64,000 bases of DNA from Mucilaginibacter terrenus (GCF_003432065.1 NZ_QWDE01000001.1:1674001-1738000), one strand, 5' to 3'; counted from the first letter of the stretch, positions 18,332-26,671 are shown. The notes: generated by a model from the letters alone, not told the origin. A program made the numbers and translations.

Positions 18332-18646
18332 GTGAGATCATTTGCCATTCTGCTGTTGTTATATGTGCTGATGCTGGCTGTAAGGCCATGCTGCAGCGAC
18401 AACTGCATGGAAACAGCACCCCTGCAAAAAGAACTTGCAGGCAAAAGCCTGCCAAAGGAAAAAGGCTGCCAGGGCTGCTCGCCCTTTTTCTCTTGCGGAA
18501 GCTGTGCAGGTTTTGTGGTAAATAATGCAGTGTTTTATACGGCAACTATCGCCCGCGAAGAACCTGTAGAACATTCCTCTGCCTATCGGCAGCCAATTTT
18601 AAAAGAGGTAGCGCAATCCATCTGGCAGCCGCCAAAAATAAGTTAG
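18332..18646 (+). CDS. Small secreted Cys-rich protein, DUF6660-like
   Basis: The 104-residue product starts at GTG 18332, has a signal peptide (about 1-19), then a cluster of nine Cys residues: VRPCCSDNC near the mature start and a CQGCSPFFSCGSCAGF segment around residues 44-60. The C-terminal half is polar. Short Cys-rich proteins of this type are common directly upstream of TonB-dependent receptors in Sphingobacteria and are named DUF6660; a metal-handling role is plausible but unproven. It lies 55 bp upstream of such a receptor, separated by a nested inverted repeat. GTG is chosen because the signal peptide begins there and no ATG upstream keeps the frame. Confidence 0.75.
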   Translation: MRSFAILLLLYVLMLAVRPCCSDNCMETAPLQKELAGKSLPKEKGCQGCSPFFSCGSCAGFVVNNAVFYTATIAREEPVEHSSAYRQPILKEVAQSIWQPPKIS

Positions 18647-18690
18647 CCGTACGTTAATGCCGCTCTGCGGCAATCACATTGCTAACTTAT
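18638..18690 (+). other. Nested inverted repeat ahead of the TonB receptor
   Basis: ATAAGTTAGC (18638-18647) is a perfect inverted copy of GCTAACTTAT (18681-18690); inside it is a GCCGC-TCT-GCGGC hairpin (18659-18671). The outer left arm covers the stop codon of the Cys-rich gene, and the right arm is 11 bp from the receptor ATG. It looks like an RNA regulatory stem or a paired operator. Confidence 0.5.
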
Positions 18691-18701
18691 AAATCCTCTT
18701 C

Positions 18702-20882
18702 ATGAAAAAAATGTTCATGCTGGTGCCGGCGCTATTATTTGCTGTCACCGCAGTTTCTCAAAATACCTTTAAGGCAGTTATTAAAGACGCTAAAACAAAC
18801 CTGCCGCTTATTGGCGCCACCGCAACATTACTAAACAGTACAAAAGCAGCGGCAGCAGACACCGCCGGACTGATTATCTTGACCAATATCCCGAACGGCA
18901 AACAGGTGCTGCAGTACCGTTATGTTGGTTATAAAACCCGTACAGACACCCTTGTTTTCCCGGTACAGCAAACACAGCCTATACTGGTATTACTCGAGAC
19001 TGAAGATGAAGGTGAAGAACTGGAAGAAGTGCGGGTAAGCGCCACACGTAGCAGCCGAACCATTGCCAACATCCCTACCCGGGTAGAAATGATTGCAGGG
19101 GAAGAAATAGACGAAAAAGGCAATATGAAGCCCGGCGACATCCGCATGATGCTTGCCGAAAGCACCGGGATACAAACACAGCAAACATCTGTTACAACAG
19201 GCAACTCCAGCATACGTATACAAGGCTTAGACGGCAAGTACACGCAGATCATTCGCGATGGTTTCCCGCTATATTCTGGCTTTTCGGGAGGCTTGGGCCT
19301 GTTACAAATAGCCCCGCTGGATCTTAAACAGGTCGAGGTGATAAAAGGCTCCTCCTCTACCCTTTACGGCGGCGGCGCGATAGCCGGCCTGGTAAATCTG
19401 GTGTCTAAAAGCCCTTCAGACAAAAGGCAGCTTAACTTTCTGCTGAACGGAACATCTGCCGGCGGACTGGATGTGAGCAGCTTTTACGCCGAAAAGTTCA
19501 ATAAGACTGGTGCTACAGTTTATGCCGCCTATAATCATGGCTCACCGTATGATCCTGCCGGTATCGATCTTACCGCCATCCCCAAATTCGACCGGTTTAC
19601 GCTAAACCCGAAGCTGTTCCTTTATTTATCGCATCGTACAGATCTGTCTATCGGGGTCAACAGCACAATTGAGAAACGCATCGGCGGCGACCTGCACTTC
19701 ATCCGCGGCGATGGCGACGCGCAGCACACTTACTTTGAAAACAATAAAACCGGCAGGTACAGCACTCAGGCAACCTTACAACATAGGTTGGACAACAACA
19801 GCAGTATAATTGTAAAGAATAGCCTGAGCTACTTCGACCGAACAATAACATTACCCGATTACCGGTTCGCAGGGAAACAAATCTCTACCTACAGCGAAGC
19901 CAATTACTCCTACAAGGGGGCCAAAAGCGAGTGGATCTCGGGACTGAACTATCTGACTGAGAATTTTAGCGAAACCCGCAGCAGCGACTTCCCTTTAAGA
20001 AGTTATAATTACGTAACGGTGGGTGGTTTTGTGCAAAATACATGGGATATCAGCCGGAAAGTGATATTGGAGACCGGCCTTCGCGCCGACCATCATAACC
20101 GTTACGGCTGGTTTGTACTACCGCGGATATCGGCCTTGTGGAACATCAGCGATAAGTTATCTACACGGCTGGGTGGCGGTTTGGGCTACAAGGCACCAAC
20201 GGTGTTTACAGAAGACGCTGAACGCATACAGTTCCGCAATGTGCTGCCTGTAGATGTTGCAAACACCAAAGCAGAACGTTCTTATGGCGCTAATTATGAT
20301 ATAAACTACCGTACCGGCCTGTTTGACAATCAGGTTGGACTTAGCATTAACCAATTGTTCTTTTACACCCGAATAGAACAGCCTATCCTGCTGACCGCCC
20401 TGTCTAACGGCAACCTGCAATACCAGCAGCCGCCCGGAGATTTGAACACCAAAGGGATAGAAACAAATGTTAAGCTCTCCTATAAAGATTTTAAGCTGTT
20501 TATTGGTTACACTTATGCTGATGTTAGTCAGCACACGGGCAATACCATTAGCACCTATCCCCTTGTTTCCAAACACCGGTTGAACAATGTGCTTATTTAT
20601 GAAATAGAAGACCTCCTGAAGATCGGGCTGGAAGCCTATTACTTTAGTCCGCAAAAACTTAACAATGGTACAACCGGTCGTGCCTACTGGACCACCGGCC
20701 TGATGGCTGAAAAGATGTGGAAGCGGTTCTCGCTTTTTATAAACTTTGAGAACCTCACAGATACCCGGCAAACGAAGTTTGGCAGCATATACACCGGCAG
20801 CATCACTAACCCAACCTTTAACGACATCTATGCCCCGCTGGATGGCTTTGTTGTGAACGGTGGTATAAAAATTAAACTTTAA
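18702..20882 (+). CDS. TonB-dependent receptor with carboxypeptidase-like regulatory domain
   Basis: The 726-residue outer-membrane receptor has a signal peptide (about 1-19), a CarboxypepD-reg-like domain (about 22-100), an EVRVSATRSSRTIANIP linker resembling a TonB-box region near 110, a plug domain with IRIQGLDGKYTQIIRDG and VEVIKGSSSTLYGGGAIAG (about 170-235), and a 22-strand-type barrel to the C-terminus, which ends GGIKIKL. Receptors of this size take up siderophore, cobalamin or metal complexes. The adjacent Cys-rich protein hints at a metal, possibly copper, but no specificity motif is visible. Confidence 0.92.
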   Translation: MKKMFMLVPALLFAVTAVSQNTFKAVIKDAKTNLPLIGATATLLNSTKAAAADTAGLIILTNIPNGKQVLQYRYVGYKTRTDTLVFPVQQTQPILVLLETEDEGEELEEVRVSATRSSRTIANIPTRVEMIAGEEIDEKGNMKPGDIRMMLAESTGIQTQQTSVTTGNSSIRIQGLDGKYTQIIRDGFPLYSGFSGGLGLLQIAPLDLKQVEVIKGSSSTLYGGGAIAGLVNLVSKSPSDKRQLNFLLNGTSAGGLDVSSFYAEKFNKTGATVYAAYNHGSPYDPAGIDLTAIPKFDRFTLNPKLFLYLSHRTDLSIGVNSTIEKRIGGDLHFIRGDGDAQHTYFENNKTGRYSTQATLQHRLDNNSSIIVKNSLSYFDRTITLPDYRFAGKQISTYSEANYSYKGAKSEWISGLNYLTENFSETRSSDFPLRSYNYVTVGGFVQNTWDISRKVILETGLRADHHNRYGWFVLPRISALWNISDKLSTRLGGGLGYKAPTVFTEDAERIQFRNVLPVDVANTKAERSYGANYDINYRTGLFDNQVGLSINQLFFYTRIEQPILLTALSNGNLQYQQPPGDLNTKGIETNVKLSYKDFKLFIGYTYADVSQHTGNTISTYPLVSKHRLNNVLIYEIEDLLKIGLEAYYFSPQKLNNGTTGRAYWTTGLMAEKMWKRFSLFINFENLTDTRQTKFGSIYTGSITNPTFNDIYAPLDGFVVNGGIKIKL

Positions 20883-20954
20883 ACATCAGGGGTGTTACCT
20901 TTAACCTTTCGGCGCAATTAGCTAATTTCGCAACTTTAGAAAAGAGGACAGGAT

Positions 20955-23249
20955 TTGGATTATTTAAAAGGGCTAAACCCCGAACAAAAAGCCGCAGTAC
21001 TGCAAATTGAAGGCCCGGTAATGATTATTGCAGGTGCCGGCTCCGGCAAAACGCGTGTTATTACCTACCGTGTGGCTCACCTTATACGTAGCGGGGTAGA
21101 TTCGTTTAACATACTGGTGCTTACGTTTACGAACAAGGCCGCAAAGGAAATGCGCGAGCGTATCAACCACATATGCGGGCCCGAAGCCAAGAACATTTGG
21201 ATGGGTACCTTCCACTCGGTGTTTGCCAAGTTATTGCGCGTTGAAGCAGAGAAGATTGGCTACCCTAACAACTTTACCATTTACGATACCGACGACAGCA
21301 AGAGTGTAATCCGCGCGATACTTAAAGAAATGAGCCTGGATGATAAACTGTATAATGCAAATTTTGTATATAACCGCATCTCTGCCGCTAAAAACAACCT
21401 GGTAGGCTGGCAGGAATACCAGCAGAACGATCAGATTCAGGCAGATGACCATTCCAGCGGCCGCGGCAAGCTTGGTGTTATTTACCAAACCTATGCGCAG
21501 CGTTGTTTCCGTGCAGGGGCGATGGACTTTGACGACCTTCTGTTCAAGACGAACGAGTTACTGAAGAACCACCCCGATGTACTGCACAAATACCAGCAAA
21601 AGTTTAAATACCTGATGGTGGATGAGTATCAGGATACCAATTTTTCTCAGTACCTGATCGTGAAACGCCTTGCTGCGGTGCGCGAAAATATCTGCGTGGT
21701 AGGCGACGACGCGCAGAGTATATATGCTTTCCGTGGTGCAAACATCCAGAACATCCTCAACTTTGAGAAGGATTACCCTGATCTGAAGGTGTTTAAGCTG
21801 GAGCAGAACTACCGCTCTACTCAAAATATTGTTAACGTTGCCAACAGCATTATCGCCAATAATAAGGATCAGCTTAAGAAGAACGTTTTCTCCGAAAAAG
21901 AGACAGGCGACAAAATAAAAGTAATGCGCGCCTTCAGCGACAACGAGGAAGGCAAGATGGTGGCAGAAGCCATTATGCAGGACCGTAGCAACTACAGTAT
22001 GAAGTGGCACGACTTCGCTATATTGTACCGTACTAACGCGCAGTCCCGCTCTATGGAAGAGGCGCTTAGAAAGCTTAACATCCCGTATAAAATTTATGGC
22101 GGCCTCTCCTTCTATCAGCGTAAAGAAATAAAGGACCTTATCGCCTATTTCAGGCTCACCTTTAACCCTAACGATGAAGAAGCGTTAAAACGCGTTATCA
22201 ACTACCCTAAACGTGGTATTGGCGATACAACTGTAGACAGGGTGATAGTAGCGGCAGACAAACACCAGCTTACCCCTTTTGAGATCATACTGCAGGCTAA
22301 CCGTTACGTGGAGAAAGCACCTGCGTCGCTGGTGAACTTTGCCACCATGATTCAGAGTTTCCAGGTGATCACCAAAAATCAGAGCGCCTATGAAGCTGCC
22401 TTGCATATTGCCCAGCACTCGGGCTTGCTTAAGGACTTGTACGAGGATAAATCTGTAGAAGGGCTTAACCGCTACGAAAACATACAGGAGTTGTTAAACG
22501 GTATAAAGGAGTTTTCGGAACGTGAGGACATTGAGGAAAAAGGCCTGGATATTTTCATGCAGGACGTTGCGCTGCTTACCAATGACGACAACGACAAGAA
22601 CCCCAACGCCGATACTGTTTCGCTCATGACCATCCACTCGTCAAAAGGATTGGAGTTCCCGCAGGTATATGTAGTTGGTTTAGAGGAAAATCTGTTCCCG
22701 TCGCAAATGTCACTCAATTCAAGGTCAGACCTGGAGGAAGAGCGCCGTTTGTTCTACGTAGCCGTAACCCGTGCTGAGCGTAAGCTAAGCATCAGCTACG
22801 CTACTTCTCGTTTTAAATTTGGCACACTCATTAACTGCGAGCCAAGCCGCTTTCTGGACGAGATAGACGCCAAGTTCCTTGATCTGGAAAAATCGGCTAA
22901 ACCGGCAACAAGTTCGTTTTTTGATGACGAACGTACCGCCTGGAGCCGTAAAGCCGATAGCAAACCCGATACATTTTCACGGCCAAAGGTTGCTACCGCA
23001 CCGTCAGCCGCTAAAACAACATCCATACTGGCTAAGGCACACGTGCCATCACCCGGCTTTAAACCGTCTGACACATCTAACCTGCAGGTAGGCATGCAGG
23101 TAGAACATGAACGTTTTGGATTTGGCAAAGTTATTAGCCTGGAAGGCAACAAGCCCGATATAAAAGCAACCATCTTTTTTAAAGACATAGGGCAGAAACA
23201 ACTGCTGCTTAAATTTGCTAAACTGAGCATCGTAAACGGGAATGAGTAA
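20955..23249 (+). CDS. ATP-dependent DNA helicase, UvrD/PcrA family
   Basis: This 764-residue superfamily 1A helicase has Walker A AGAGSGKT at residues 26-33, VLTFTNKAAKEM (motif Ia), a Walker B MVDEYQDTN near 220, DDAQSIYAFRGA, LEQNYRST, MTIHSSKGLEF and VAVTRAERKL. The C-terminal GMQVEHERFGFGKVISLEG is the accessory PcrA-like tail. It acts in nucleotide excision repair, replication restart and recombination control. The start is TTG at 20955, preceded by AGAGGACAGG, a good Shine-Dalgarno for this phylum; no in-frame ATG is available upstream and family members begin at this residue. The stop codon lies in the loop side of a terminator hairpin. Confidence 0.95.
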   Translation: MDYLKGLNPEQKAAVLQIEGPVMIIAGAGSGKTRVITYRVAHLIRSGVDSFNILVLTFTNKAAKEMRERINHICGPEAKNIWMGTFHSVFAKLLRVEAEKIGYPNNFTIYDTDDSKSVIRAILKEMSLDDKLYNANFVYNRISAAKNNLVGWQEYQQNDQIQADDHSSGRGKLGVIYQTYAQRCFRAGAMDFDDLLFKTNELLKNHPDVLHKYQQKFKYLMVDEYQDTNFSQYLIVKRLAAVRENICVVGDDAQSIYAFRGANIQNILNFEKDYPDLKVFKLEQNYRSTQNIVNVANSIIANNKDQLKKNVFSEKETGDKIKVMRAFSDNEEGKMVAEAIMQDRSNYSMKWHDFAILYRTNAQSRSMEEALRKLNIPYKIYGGLSFYQRKEIKDLIAYFRLTFNPNDEEALKRVINYPKRGIGDTTVDRVIVAADKHQLTPFEIILQANRYVEKAPASLVNFATMIQSFQVITKNQSAYEAALHIAQHSGLLKDLYEDKSVEGLNRYENIQELLNGIKEFSEREDIEEKGLDIFMQDVALLTNDDNDKNPNADTVSLMTIHSSKGLEFPQVYVVGLEENLFPSQMSLNSRSDLEEERRLFYVAVTRAERKLSISYATSRFKFGTLINCEPSRFLDEIDAKFLDLEKSAKPATSSFFDDERTAWSRKADSKPDTFSRPKVATAPSAAKTTSILAKAHVPSPGFKPSDTSNLQVGMQVEHERFGFGKVISLEGNKPDIKATIFFKDIGQKQLLLKFAKLSIVNGNE

Positions 23250-23264
23250 CACTTATTCCCGTTT
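23234..23264 (+). terminator. Terminator hairpin overlapping the helicase stop codon
   Basis: A 14-bp stem (23234-23247 with 23251-23264, one G-U pair) has a 3-base loop. Its left arm encodes the last residues NGNE and runs into the TAA at 23247-23249. The T-tract afterwards is weak (GTTTCTTG). Confidence 0.6.
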
Positions 23265-23398
23265 CTTGTAGAAGTAATTCCACACTTTTTTTTCATCAAC
23301 AATTAACTATGCCTTAATACAGCAGTCAAATGCACATATATGAATATGGCACTGGGTTTGGATAGTATTTGATACCCTTTTCCTATAATTAATTTATT

Positions 23399-23776
23399 AT
23401 GTACATGATGAGCGAATCAATTAAAAAGAAAACCAACAAATCGGCTGGTAAGAACATCCGTACGCTTCGCCACGAACGCGGCTGGAGCCAGGAAGATGTA
23501 GCTAACCGTTTAGGTATTTCTATTCCTGCGTTCTCAAAAATTGAAACCGGAGTTACCGACATCAATTTATCTCGTCTGGAACAAATCGCCAATATTTTTG
23601 AAGTGAGTGTAGTAAACCTGCTATCGCTTGAATATGTTGAGGAACCAACCACACAAGACCACAGCCTTACTCTTGTTCAAAAGAAGTTATTTGACAGAGA
23701 GACAGAGATTACCAGCCTGCAGCGCAAGGTGATACTGCTTTATGAAGAGCTATTAAGCAAGAACGGCAGCTTATAA
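23399..23776 (+). CDS. XRE-family HTH transcriptional regulator
   Basis: The 125-residue protein has a Lys-rich lead, a Cro/CI-type HTH (about 18-75; KNIRTLRHERGWSQEDVANR, FSKIETG) and a C-terminal helix (about 90-120) likely to form a coiled-coil dimer. ATG codons at 23399, 23405 and 23408 are all possible starts; the third gives MSESIKKK. It is a monocistronic gene closed by a good terminator. Targets are unknown; no phage or toxin partner is next to it, so a stand-alone regulator is likely. Confidence 0.88.
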   Translation: MYMMSESIKKKTNKSAGKNIRTLRHERGWSQEDVANRLGISIPAFSKIETGVTDINLSRLEQIANIFEVSVVNLLSLEYVEEPTTQDHSLTLVQKKLFDRETEITSLQRKVILLYEELLSKNGSL

Positions 23777-23777
23777 A

Positions 23778-23817
23778 AAGTGGGTGTTGTTTAGTAAAAG
23801 CAACACTTACTTTTTTT
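23778..23817 (+). terminator. Rho-independent terminator of the XRE gene
   Basis: AAGTGGGTGTTG (23778-23789) pairs with CAACACTTACTT (23801-23812), including two G-U pairs, followed by a run of T residues. Confidence 0.8.
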
Positions 23818-23997
23818 GTGGACATCTCAATTTTTCGCATTACTTAATATAGTTTAACCTATCGTAAAAATATTGCGCAAGGTGAAATTTAACGCTTTAA
23901 ATGTTAAGTTATAAAACTTAATGTGTTAAATATCTTAAACAAACTGGTTTTGGAAATATAATTGTAAGGTAAACGACGTAATCAAAACGGAGAGTTT

Positions 23998-24288
23998 ATG
24001 TCGACTTACATGATATCTATTTCAAACGCTGACGTGCAGAAGGATGGTACTATTCATGATCCTAGTAATAAGCTTAAAGTAAAGGCTTTTAACTTGCTAA
24101 AAGCAAGATTTAAACCGCGTAAGGGAGAAGTGAGGTTTTTTGTTACCGCCGGTGATGAAAAGCTTGCCTTTGAAACCGAGGGGTACGAGCGCCACAGGCA
24201 GTTACACATCCTGCAGATGATATCTCATTATTGTGTATACCTCGGATTACTGGAAGCGCAAATTCATACCCATTTACCGGCTGCTTAA
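23998..24288 (+). CDS. Hypothetical 96-residue cytosolic protein
   Basis: I do not recognise this protein. It has no signal peptide or membrane segment. The N-terminal half is basic (KLKVKAFNLLKARFKPRKGE), followed by a beta-rich EVRFFVTAGDEKLAFETEGYE and a helical C-terminus with HRQLHILQMISHYCVYLGLLE. GGAGAG precedes the ATG at 23998 by 5 bp. The 180 bp between the XRE terminator and this gene is AT-rich and contains an inverted repeat TTAAGTT-ATAA-AACTTAA (23904-23921). It converges with the TPR protein with 2 bp between stops. Confidence 0.65.
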   Translation: MSTYMISISNADVQKDGTIHDPSNKLKVKAFNLLKARFKPRKGEVRFFVTAGDEKLAFETEGYERHRQLHILQMISHYCVYLGLLEAQIHTHLPAA

Positions 24289-24290
24289 GA

Positions 24291-25727
24291 TTATGCCATG
24301 GGGTTGCTGGTATCATTAAGCATGTCGCTCATTTCAATAATTTTCTGATCAATGTCTGATACGCATTTGTCCATCATCCGTATACATTCTTCCTGATCAA
24401 CCAGTCCTTCTTTTTCCAGATTCATTAGTCCGCGCAATGTTGCTATTGGCCCCCTTATCTGGTGAGATAGGTAGCTGGAGTAGTCGGACAGCTTTTTATT
24501 TTTCAGCTGGAGATCTTTGGTGCGCTCATCTATAATCTCTTCCAGGTGGTGGTTTATCCTGTCCAGGTTATCTTTTTGCCGAGATACTTCCCCGTTCAGG
24601 TCTGTAAGCTTAGCGTTGGTAGCTGCTTTGCGCTTTACGTTGCTCACCAGCAAAGCAATTACTACCAGCAGCAGGCCGGCTACTATGGTTACCGCCCAAA
24701 ACTTTATACGGTCGTTTTGCTGCCGCTGTATAATCAAGTCTTTATCCCGCTGCTCTGCCTGTACCTTAAATTGTTCTTGTATGATGTTTATCTGGGTCGA
24801 CTCGTTGGAGATATGAATAGTACTGTCCTGCTTAAAAATCATTTGCAGGTATTTAAGCGCTCGCTCGTAGTTCTTCCGCTTTAGTTCCAGCTGGTAAATC
24901 GTCCAGTTATAATCAGATGCCAGCTTTTCGTCCTCAACCTGCTTAGAATAGGCAAGCCCTTCCTGCATTATCCTTTCGGCATCATTAAATTTCCCTTTGG
25001 CAATGTATAATGATGCAAGTGTAAGGTTTGTGCTGGCCACAAGCTTGTTAAGGTCCATCTGTTTGGCTGCCTTGTTGGCCGAGAGTAACAGGTTCTCGGC
25101 CGTATCAAGCTGGTTAAGCGCGAAGTAAATTACCCCCCTGTTCTGTTCGGCCTGTACAATGTTTACGGTATCCTTTGTTTTAATAAAAAGTTCGTTACTC
25201 TTGTTATAAAAGTTAAGCGCCTGGTTAAAGCTTTTTTTACGATAGTAAACGTTGCCTATGTTAAGGTATGTTGAAGCTATTAATTGCTCATCTTTTAGCT
25301 GCCGTGCTACCCCAAGTGATTTATTAAGATAATCGAGCGCCATGCCGTAATTATTATCCAGGTATAAGTTACCTATGTTGTTATACACCTTGGCCTCGCT
25401 GCGGATATCATTGGCTTGCTTAAAAAAATCAAGAGCGTTAAGGTAGTCGTCAATAGCCTGCCTTGATTGGTTAAGATAGTAGTTACCAATACCCCTTATC
25501 CGGAAAGACTCGCCTATGCCGCGGGTATACTTAATATCTTTTGCTATCCCCAAAGCACGGGAGGCGTAAGACACCGTTTGCTGTGGGCTGGTTAACCGGT
25601 TGGCATAAGCCAGCTTATTTAGCTTAACTACTTCGGTGGTATCGTTGTTGTTTAATTCGGCGCTACCATTAGCACGAGCAGCCGAACCTAAAAACAAGAA
25701 TATACCCAGTAAATAAACTTTGATCAT
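24291..25727 (-). CDS. TPR sensor protein with HisKA-like helix, lacking the kinase ATPase domain
   Basis: The 478-residue protein has a signal peptide (about 1-20), tetratricopeptide repeats over about residues 55-310 (NNIGNLYLDNNYGMALDYLN, STYLNIGNVYYRKKSFNQAL), a membrane segment near 334-356, a coiled coil (about 360-405), and a HisKA-like dimerisation helix with YLSHQIRGPIATLRGLMNLE around 412-435. The chain ends about 45 residues later with no N, G1 or G2 box, so it cannot bind ATP as a histidine kinase does. It may be a receptor or phospho-acceptor working with a separate kinase. It is divergent from the RKDVGTAD peptide array across a 318-bp regulatory region. No frameshift remnant of an ATPase domain follows. 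Confidence 0.85.
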   Translation of the reverse strand: MIKVYLLGIFLFLGSAARANGSAELNNNDTTEVVKLNKLAYANRLTSPQQTVSYASRALGIAKDIKYTRGIGESFRIRGIGNYYLNQSRQAIDDYLNALDFFKQANDIRSEAKVYNNIGNLYLDNNYGMALDYLNKSLGVARQLKDEQLIASTYLNIGNVYYRKKSFNQALNFYNKSNELFIKTKDTVNIVQAEQNRGVIYFALNQLDTAENLLLSANKAAKQMDLNKLVASTNLTLASLYIAKGKFNDAERIMQEGLAYSKQVEDEKLASDYNWTIYQLELKRKNYERALKYLQMIFKQDSTIHISNESTQINIIQEQFKVQAEQRDKDLIIQRQQNDRIKFWAVTIVAGLLLVVIALLVSNVKRKAATNAKLTDLNGEVSRQKDNLDRINHHLEEIIDERTKDLQLKNKKLSDYSSYLSHQIRGPIATLRGLMNLEKEGLVDQEECIRMMDKCVSDIDQKIIEMSDMLNDTSNPMA

Positions 25728-26045
25728 CGGCCTCTGTATGTTGATTTTAGTGGAAAGTTAGGAATATTATGACAAGTAAACAGGTTAAAGTAAAATTTCA
25801 AAAAAATGTGCTTAACTTTTTCGACAATATTTACTGTTAATTAAAAAACATAAGTATATTTGAACTGTTAAATTACTGTAAAACAACAACTTAGTGTCAC
25901 CTAAGGTTATTGTTTGGCAAATTTACAAAACATCAATCTACCTTTTGAAAATTGCACATCGCTAGGGATGTGCTTTTATTAACAAAGCATACTGGTTGTT
26001 GATAATTAAAAGTATCTGTCAATGATATTACACGTACAAAACCCT
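25728..26045. promoter_or_regulatory. 318-bp AT-rich divergent control region
   Basis: This gene-free stretch separates the TPR sensor from the peptide array. On the plus strand it holds an exact -7 motif TATATTTG (25855-25862, no good -33), a second candidate pair TTTG (25913-25916) and TACCTTTTG (25939-25947) spaced by 22 bp, and a terminator-like hairpin at 25954-25980. No open reading frame of note is present. The first peptide ATG is 65 bp past the hairpin. Confidence 0.5.
25954..25980 (+). terminator. Intrinsic-terminator-like hairpin in the leader of the peptide array
   Basis: GCACATC (25954-25960) pairs perfectly with GATGTGC (25967-25973), with loop GCTAGG, followed by TTTTATT. No plus-strand gene ends here, so it would either attenuate transcription into the peptide genes or end a small RNA of roughly 35-110 nt made from the upstream promoter motifs. 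Confidence 0.6.
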
Positions 26046-26186
26046 ATGAAAAAAATCCGCCTTACGACATTTATTGTTTTGACAGGTATACTGGCTTCCT
26101 GTATGCAGCGAACAGATATAAAGGTAGTCAAGGTTACTCTTAAAGCTGGCGTAGGCCTCCGCAAAGATGTAGGCACAGCAGATTGA
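26046..26186 (+). CDS. RKDVGTAD peptide 1: 46-aa lipoprotein-like precursor
   Basis: The first of seven tandem small genes. The product starts MKKIRLTTF, has a hydrophobic signal with lipobox-like LASC at residues 16-19, a short linker (MQRTDIKVVKVTLKAGVGL), and ends with a single RKDVGTAD. The hydrophobic signal followed by Cys predicts a lipoprotein. It differs from the later copies in signal and linker while the C-terminal octapeptide is identical, so that octapeptide is the conserved functional part. No family is known to me. Confidence 0.75.
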   Translation: MKKIRLTTFIVLTGILASCMQRTDIKVVKVTLKAGVGLRKDVGTAD

Positions 26187-26221
26187 TCATCCATAAATTA
26201 TAACGAATTAAATACATCAAT

Positions 26222-26362
26222 ATGAAAAAAATTATAATAGCAGCCCTTGTATTAGTGTCGGCAACAGTTGTTTCCTGCAAAAAACAACTTACGGCAAAAA
26301 CGGCCTCAGTTATTGAGCAAAACACCAGCCCCTTTAGAAAAGACGTAGGCACGGCTGATTAA
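26222..26362 (+). CDS. RKDVGTAD peptide 2: 46-aa lipoprotein-like precursor
   Basis: The product begins MKKIIIAALVLVSAT, has a lipobox-like VVSC (residues 16-19), the linker KKQLTAKTASVIEQNTSPF, and one C-terminal RKDVGTAD. It lies 35 bp after peptide 1 and has the same length. Its signal segment is intermediate between peptide 1 and the repeated five, which suggests it is close to the ancestor of the amplified form. Only the C-terminal octapeptide and the MKK-hydrophobic start are shared with all other members. Confidence 0.78.
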   Translation: MKKIIIAALVLVSATVVSCKKQLTAKTASVIEQNTSPFRKDVGTAD

Positions 26363-26409
26363 TAAAAAGAAAATAATAAACTCTATAAAAGCAATTCAAT
26401 AATAAAACA

Positions 26410-26601
26410 ATGAAAAAGACAATTATCGCGGCAGCACTAGTATTTACCACCGGCGTTATCTCGGCATTCACCGTTATCCCTGCCCAACGCGACACCATCA
26501 CTAAGAAGACCACCTCTACAAGAAAAGACGTAGGAACTGCGGACACCAGGAAAGATGTAGGTACTGCAGATACAAGAAAAGACGTAGGCACGGCGGACTA
26601 A
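26410..26601 (+). CDS. RKDVGTAD peptide 3: 63-aa secreted, three repeats
   Basis: The precursor has MKK plus a hydrophobic signal (about 4-20, with a likely cleavage after ISA), a short spacer (FTVIPAQRDTITKKTTS) and three direct TRKDVGTAD units at residues 37-63, the last ending the protein. Basic residues at each junction (TRK) could be protease sites. The three units use different codons, while the same unit in the sister genes uses near-identical codons. The gene lies 47 bp after peptide 2 with no terminator between them. Confidence 0.85.
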   Translation: MKKTIIAAALVFTTGVISAFTVIPAQRDTITKKTTSTRKDVGTADTRKDVGTADTRKDVGTAD

Positions 26602-26671
26602 GCATAAAACCTAAGTCAAGAGGCAAGAGTCAAGAATTAAGAATTAAGAATTAAATCAAAGTATTAAAAAC

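Noticed and set aside
24291-25727. Frameshifted or truncated histidine kinase
   Set aside because: No ATPase-domain remnant (N or G box) appears in any frame downstream; the adjacent sequence is a separate gene ending 2 bp away, so the short form seems genuine.
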